A model generated the notes under the pieces. The model saw nothing but the letters and a program-made list of their open reading frames with translations, did no database searches and was not told where the DNA came from. Positions 7,049 to 11,606 of a DNA stretch of 11,606 nt are shown in pieces. How positions within the stretch are numbered: the first letter of the stretch is position 1; each line of letters opens with the position of its first letter. The translations under genes and the position numbers were made by a program. This stretch comes from Casp-actino8 sp964614655. GTDB taxonomy: Bacteria; Actinomycetota; Acidimicrobiia; Acidimicrobiales; Ilumatobacteraceae. The stretch spans positions 1 through 11,606 of the forward strand of contig CAZTPF010000047.1 of NCBI GenBank assembly GCA_964614655.1, given 5' to 3'.

Positions 7049-7055
7049 TCCTCCC
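7049..7055 (-). promoter_or_regulatory. Strong ribosome binding site of potD
   Basis: GGGAGGA on the minus strand, 5 nt before the ATG at 7043. It is the strongest Shine-Dalgarno in the operon, in keeping with the need for a binding protein in excess over the membrane subunits. The 88-bp potA-potD gap also holds TAGGGT on the minus strand (near 7102), a possible internal -10 box, but this is not well supported. Confidence 0.75.
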
Positions 7056-7131
7056 TTGTGCAGTGAACTCTTCGTCGAACGACGGCTGAGCATGGTCACC
7101 CTACTCAAACTCGTGCAACTTCTCGGACCCG

Positions 7132-8262
<1,131 letters not shown>

Positions 8263-8284
8263 GACCCGCCGCTCCCCCTCTCCA

Positions 8285-8330
8285 GAGTCGACCGTTGACC
8301 CGACGACTCGAAAACTACACCCCGACTCGA
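8285..8330. repeat. Three CGACTC half-sites at 19-bp steps before potA
   Basis: CGACTCGA occurs at 8304-8311 and again at 8323-8330 on the plus strand. Its inverted core GAGTCG is at 8285-8290. The cores start at 8285, 8304 and 8323, each 19 bp apart. The two direct copies flank a possible -10 box for potA, so this may be a repressor site. CG- and TCGA-rich words are common in this DNA, so chance is a real alternative. Confidence 0.3.
8312..8317 (-). promoter_or_regulatory. Possible -10 box for potADBC
   Basis: The minus strand reads TAGTTT, in a locally AT-rich spot within a GC-rich gap. A transcript from about 8305 would have a leader of about 43 nt containing the potA ribosome site. GTGACC about 15 nt further upstream could be a weak -35. 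Unlike the leaderless starts nearby, potA has a clear Shine-Dalgarno. Confidence 0.35.
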
Positions 8331-8351
8331 CCGGTCACACGGACGACCGAC

Positions 8352-9776
8352 TCAGCTGTCGAGGTTGGCCATCACGTGCTTGATGCGGGTGTAGTCGTCG
8401 AGTGCGTAGGCCGACAGGTCCTTGCCGTAGCCCGACTTCTTGAAGCCGCCGTGGGGCATCTCGGCGACCATCGGAATGTGGGTGTTGATCCAGACGCATC
8501 CGAAGTCGAGTCGGCGGGTGACCCGCATGGCCCGGCCGAAGTCCTTCGTCCAGACGCTCGACGCCAGCCCGTAGTCGACCCCGTTGGCGAGGCGGACGGC
8601 CTCGTCCTCGTCGGCGAAGGTCTGGACGGTGATCACCGGGCCGAAGATCTCGGTCTGGATCATCTCGTCGGTCTGCTTCAGGTCGCACACGACCGTCGGC
8701 GGGAAGAAGTAGCCCTGCGTACCCTGCCGCTGGCCACCCGTGGTGACGTTGGCATGCGACGGCAGGCGATCGAAGAACCCCGACACGCGAGCCAACTGAT
8801 TGGAGTTGTTGACCGGCCCGAACAGAACGTCGTCGTCGGGGGCTCCACAGCCGGTGCCCTTGGCCTGTTCGGTGAGGGCGTCGACGAAGTCGCGGTAGAC
8901 ACCCGGAGCGCACAACACCCGTGTGGCGGCGGTGCAGTCCTGGCCGGCGTTGAAGTAGCCGGCGATGGCGATGCCTTCGGCCGCGGCCGCGATGTCGGCG
9001 TCGTCGAACACGATGACCGGCGCTTTGCCGCCGAGTTCGAGGTGCACTCGCTTCAACGACTTCGAGGCCGCCTCGGCGACTTCCATGCCGGCGCGCACCG
9101 AACCGGTGACGCTCACGAGTGCCGGCGTGTCGTGGTTGACCATGGCGCGCCCGGTGTCGCGATCTCCGCACACCACGTTGACCACACCCGGCGGGAGGAA
9201 CTCGGCGCAGATCTCGGCCAGCAGCGTCGTGGTGACCGGTGTGGTGTCGCTCGGCTTCAGCACGACGGTGTTACCGGCGGCGACAGCTGGCGCGAACTTC
9301 CAGACCGCCATCATCATCGGGTAGTTCCACGGAGCGACCTGCGCGCACACGCCGACTGGTTCGCGCCGGATGTAACTCGTCATGTTGGGGACGTACTCAC
9401 CGGCGCTCTTGCCTTCGAGATGTCGGGCGGCAGTTGCGAAGAAACGCACGTGGTCGACCATCGGTGGGATTTCCTCCGACCGGGTGATCTCGATCGGTTT
9501 GCCGCAGTTCTCGGACTCGAGGGCGATGAACTCTTCGCCACGACGTTCGATCTCGTCGGCGATTCGGAACAAAGCGAGCGAACGATCCTTCGGTGGCATG
9601 TCGCGCCACGTCTCGAAGGCATCGGACGCCGCCTTCATGGCCGCGTCGATGTCGGCTGCACCCGACAAGGGAGCAGTGGCGTACTGCTCACCGGTGGCCG
9701 GGTTCACGACCGGGATGGTGCGCCCGTCGGCGGCGTCGGTGTACTGACCGTTGACGAAATTCCGGTAGGTCTTCAT
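8352..9776 (-). CDS. patD: 4-aminobutyraldehyde dehydrogenase (PatD/YdcW-like)
   Basis: A 474-residue NAD(P)-dependent aldehyde dehydrogenase. Catalytic residues are visible: Asn151 (PWNYP), Lys174 (LKPSD), Glu247 (LELGGKAP) and the nucleophile Cys281 in FNAGQDCTAATRV. The last motif, the C-terminal VDYGLASSVWTKD (400-412) and EMPHGGFKKSGYGKDLSAY (439-457) closely resemble E. coli YdcW/PatD, as I recall it. PatD oxidises 4-aminobutyraldehyde to 4-aminobutyrate in putrescine breakdown. Length matches the family (about 474). The PotADBC genes follow on the same strand, which supports a polyamine role: imported putrescine, once deaminated, gives this substrate. The deaminating enzyme is not certain in the window. 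The ATG at 9776 has no Shine-Dalgarno but a TAGTCT box 6 nt upstream, so the mRNA is probably leaderless. Related betaine-aldehyde or other aminoaldehyde dehydrogenases are the main alternative. Confidence 0.87.
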   Translation of the reverse strand: MKTYRNFVNGQYTDAADGRTIPVVNPATGEQYATAPLSGAADIDAAMKAASDAFETWRDMPPKDRSLALFRIADEIERRGEEFIALESENCGKPIEITRSEEIPPMVDHVRFFATAARHLEGKSAGEYVPNMTSYIRREPVGVCAQVAPWNYPMMMAVWKFAPAVAAGNTVVLKPSDTTPVTTTLLAEICAEFLPPGVVNVVCGDRDTGRAMVNHDTPALVSVTGSVRAGMEVAEAASKSLKRVHLELGGKAPVIVFDDADIAAAAEGIAIAGYFNAGQDCTAATRVLCAPGVYRDFVDALTEQAKGTGCGAPDDDVLFGPVNNSNQLARVSGFFDRLPSHANVTTGGQRQGTQGYFFPPTVVCDLKQTDEMIQTEIFGPVITVQTFADEDEAVRLANGVDYGLASSVWTKDFGRAMRVTRRLDFGCVWINTHIPMVAEMPHGGFKKSGYGKDLSAYALDDYTRIKHVMANLDS

Positions 9777-9782
9777 GCCGAG

Positions 9783-9788
9783 AGACTA
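9783..9788 (-). promoter_or_regulatory. Leaderless-type -10 box of the aldehyde dehydrogenase gene
   Basis: The minus strand reads TAGTCT (9788 to 9783), then 6 nt, then the ATG at 9776. Hexamer and spacing are identical to those of the sulfatase gene. No Shine-Dalgarno stands before the ATG. It shares a 56-bp divergent gap with the P450 promoter, so one regulator could act on both. Confidence 0.6.
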
Positions 9789-9820
9789 GATCGGCACGGC
9801 CAGGGCACAGCACCGACGGC

Positions 9821-9826
9821 TAGGTT
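9821..9826 (+). promoter_or_regulatory. Leaderless-type -10 box of the P450 operon
   Basis: TAGGTT ends exactly 6 nt before the ATG at 9833 and no Shine-Dalgarno lies between. It fits TANNNT with transcription starting at the start codon. It faces away from the aldehyde dehydrogenase -10 box 32 bp away, giving a compact back-to-back promoter pair. Confidence 0.6.
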
Positions 9827-9832
9827 CACTGC

Positions 9833-11047
9833 ATGGCCACCCCTGCCGACACTCTCGATCTGCCCACCGTCGACTTCGGCTTCGCCGACGCCGACGAGCA
9901 GCGTCGCCAACTCGAGTCGATCGCATCCGAATCGTGGATCGCCCGTGGGCCCTTCGGATACATCGTGTTCACCTACGAGGACTGTGTGGCCATTCTGCGC
10001 GACAAGCGCTGGCACAACGCGGCGAGCATCGTGGCCGAACTACGCGCCGTGTCCGACCCCCGTCTGCAGAACCGCGACCGGCAGTCGATCCTGTCGGCCG
10101 AGGGCGACACCCACACTCGCCTGCGCCGCCTCGTCGCCTCGTCGTTCACCCCTCGTTCGGCCGACGCCCTGCGACCCTTCATGCGCGAAGTCCTGAACGA
10201 ATTGCTCGATCCGCACACGGCGAACGGTCGCTGCGATCTCACCGTCGACGTGCTCGAGCACTACCCCATTCCGATCATCTGCGAACTGCTCGGGGCGCCA
10301 CGCCAGGACTGGCAACTGTTCAGCCGGTGGGCCGAGGACGTGTTGCGCATCTTCAACGCGACGGCGGCCGACGAGATCGACCTCATCATCAAGGCCCAGG
10401 ACGAACTCGAGGAGTACACGCGCGGCCTGATCGCCGACCGGCGACGCAGCCCGGCCGACGACCTCATCACGTCACTCATCGCCGCCGAGGAGGCCGGTGA
10501 CAAGTTGTCGGAGGAGGAACTCGTGATGATGGTCGAGGCGGTCATCGTCGGCGGAACCGACACCACCCGCAATCAGCTCGGCTGCTCGGTCGCTCTGCTC
10601 GCCGATCATCCCGAGCAGTGGAAGCTCCTTGCCGAACAGCCCGAACTCGCACAGCGTGCCGTCGAGGAGACCATGCGGTTCTCGGGCGCCGTTCGCAGCA
10701 CCGGGCGTTTCGCCAGTGTCGACATCGAGTACAAGGACATTTTCTTTCCGAAGGGGACATTCATAGCGCCGGCCCTCGCCATGGCCAATCGCGACGAGTC
10801 GGTGTTCAGCACCCCGGGCGACTTCGACATCCGCCGTGAACCGTCGGGCCAGCCGCACATGACCTTCGGGTCGGGTATTCACTACTGCCTGGGCGCCGCC
10901 CTCGCGCGAGCCGAACAGCAAGAGGCGTTGCCCATCCTCGCCCGCCGTATGCCGAACATGAAGATCGATGGTGCCGTCACCTGGAAACCGTCGACGGTGG
11001 CGATCTTCGGCCCCGAGAAGCTGCCGCTCGCCTTCGACCCCACCTGA
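9833..11047 (+). CDS. Cytochrome P450
   Basis: A 404-residue soluble bacterial class I P450 monooxygenase, with no membrane anchor. The landmarks are complete: C-helix HTRLRRLV (94-101), I-helix oxygen-activation motif GGTDTT (240-245), K-helix ExxR as Glu279-Arg282, and heme loop FGSGIHYCLGAALAR (345-359) with the proximal thiolate Cys352. It would hydroxylate an unknown substrate using electrons from a ferredoxin and reductase; neither gene is in the window. The ATG at 9833 gives a normal N-terminus and is preceded by a leaderless-type promoter. The class III aminotransferase follows after 14 bp with its own ribosome site, so the two form an operon. Substrate and CYP family cannot be assigned by eye. 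Confidence 0.95.
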   Translation: MATPADTLDLPTVDFGFADADEQRRQLESIASESWIARGPFGYIVFTYEDCVAILRDKRWHNAASIVAELRAVSDPRLQNRDRQSILSAEGDTHTRLRRLVASSFTPRSADALRPFMREVLNELLDPHTANGRCDLTVDVLEHYPIPIICELLGAPRQDWQLFSRWAEDVLRIFNATAADEIDLIIKAQDELEEYTRGLIADRRRSPADDLITSLIAAEEAGDKLSEEELVMMVEAVIVGGTDTTRNQLGCSVALLADHPEQWKLLAEQPELAQRAVEETMRFSGAVRSTGRFASVDIEYKDIFFPKGTFIAPALAMANRDESVFSTPGDFDIRREPSGQPHMTFGSGIHYCLGAALARAEQQEALPILARRMPNMKIDGAVTWKPSTVAIFGPEKLPLAFDPT

Positions 11048-11050
11048 TCC

Positions 11051-11057
11051 GAGGAGA
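11051..11057 (+). promoter_or_regulatory. Ribosome binding site of the aminotransferase gene
   Basis: GAGGAGA ends 4 nt before the ATG at 11062, in the 14-bp gap after the P450 stop. It fixes the aminotransferase start and shows that this second gene is translated from a leadered, polycistronic message. Confidence 0.75.
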
Positions 11058-11061
11058 TCAC

Positions 11062-11606
11062 ATGGATCGCGAACGTCTCGCGACTCGTCACCGAGAAGAG
11101 TTCGAACTCTTCGCTCGTACCCATCCGCGTTCGGCCGAGATCGCCGGCAGTGCCCGTCGACATCTGGTCGCCGGTGTTCCCATGCCATGGATGACGCGCT
11201 GGCCCGGCGGATTCCCGGTGTTCGTCGACCACGCCTCGGGTGCCCGCTTCGTCGACGTCGACGGCCACGAGTACGTCGACTTCTGCATGGGAGACACCGG
11301 CGCCATGGCCGGCCACGCTCTACCTGCGGTGACTGCAGCTCTCGCCGAGCGCGCCCGCCTCGGCATCACCACGATGTTGCCGAGCGAAGACGCGGTATGG
11401 GTGGCCGACGAATTGCGACGACGCTTCGGTCTCGACAAATGGCAGATCGCCATGACGGCCACCGATGCCAACCGCTTCGTTCTACGACTGGCTCGTGCGA
11501 TCACCGGCCGGCCGAAGATCGCCGTGATCGACTGGTGCTATCACGGCACGGTCGACGAGACGCTCGTCGTGCTGGGTTCCGACGGCGAGACGTTGCATCG
11601 TCCCGG
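11062..11606 (+). CDS. Class III PLP aminotransferase, partial (3' end outside window)
   Basis: The first 181 residues of a PLP-dependent class III aminotransferase of the glutamate-1-semialdehyde aminomutase-like group, open to the window edge (full length would be about 430-460). Visible features: GGVP-like AGVPMPWMTRWPGG (37-50), the substrate-side FVDVDGHEYVDFCMGDTG (63-80), MTATDANRFVLRLAR (131-145) in the place of the usual NSGTEA phosphate-binding turn, and WCYHG (158-162), whose aromatic residue stacks on PLP in the fold. The catalytic lysine lies beyond the window. The ATG at 11062 follows GAGGAGA. It is second in an operon with the P450 and divergent from the aminoaldehyde dehydrogenase. 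It might transaminate an amine or amino acid linked to that pathway; true heme-biosynthesis HemL is unlikely because of the altered motif and context. Confidence 0.88.
   Translation, partial: MDRERLATRHREEFELFARTHPRSAEIAGSARRHLVAGVPMPWMTRWPGGFPVFVDHASGARFVDVDGHEYVDFCMGDTGAMAGHALPAVTAALAERARLGITTMLPSEDAVWVADELRRRFGLDKWQIAMTATDANRFVLRLARAITGRPKIAVIDWCYHGTVDETLVVLGSDGETLHRP

Noticed and set aside
8295..10196. A 633-codon open frame on the plus strand opposite the aldehyde dehydrogenase.
   Set aside because: It is antisense to a well-supported enzyme gene, has no recognisable domain, is rich in Arg, His, Val and Asp as expected from the complementary frame of GC-rich codons, and runs into the P450 in the wrong frame.
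11062..11606. The aminotransferase as HemL (glutamate-1-semialdehyde 2,1-aminomutase) of heme synthesis.
   Set aside because: The usual NSGTEA-type turn is TATDAN, the N-terminus differs from HemL, and the neighbours are catabolic; a GSA-like catabolic aminotransferase fits better.

Overview
The window is high-GC DNA with short intergenic gaps, GTG as well as ATG starts, TANNNT-type -10 boxes placed 6 nt before start codons, and few T-tract terminators. This suggests an actinobacterium. Several proteins resemble what I recall from marine Acidimicrobiia (Ilumatobacter-like), but that placement is an inference and no marker gene here proves it. I see no mobile element, CRISPR array, prophage or integrase. 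This reads as ordinary chromosomal metabolism.

Left end (1-1696, all minus strand): a D-2-hydroxyacid dehydrogenase is followed, with a 4-nt overlap, by a membrane-anchored J-domain protein. A tRNA-Val(CAC) with encoded CCA and a strong intrinsic terminator come next. The J-domain reading frame has no ATG, GTG or TTG ahead of its HPD motif, so the usual gene callers would lose most of the domain. A CTG overlapping the previous stop codon is the best candidate start.

Centre left (1777-3990, plus strand): a 737-residue arylsulfatase-type enzyme with a C-terminal jelly-roll-like domain is divergent from the dehydrogenase. Its formylglycine motif reads CSSTR instead of C-x-P/A-x-R. Its stop codon lies 4 bp from the stop of the convergent potC.

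Centre right (3995-9776, minus strand): a polyamine uptake and catabolism cluster, in transcription order aldehyde dehydrogenase (4-aminobutyraldehyde type, patD-like), potA, potD, potB, potC. The binding protein is a lipoprotein with a twin-arginine-like signal and keeps polyamine-contact positions known from E. coli PotD. Together the genes would import putrescine or spermidine and oxidise the 4-aminobutyraldehyde made from putrescine to GABA.

Right end (9833-11606, plus strand): a cytochrome P450, then a class III PLP aminotransferase cut by the window edge. They are divergent from the aldehyde dehydrogenase across a 56-bp gap holding two back-to-back leaderless-type promoters. The aminotransferase could supply an aldehyde to the dehydrogenase, but nothing in the sequence proves that.

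There is no clear sign of a wholly new system. The points most worth a second look are the start of the J-domain gene, the altered sulfatase motif, the repeated -10/6-nt/start arrangement, and the pairing of a P450/aminotransferase operon with polyamine genes.
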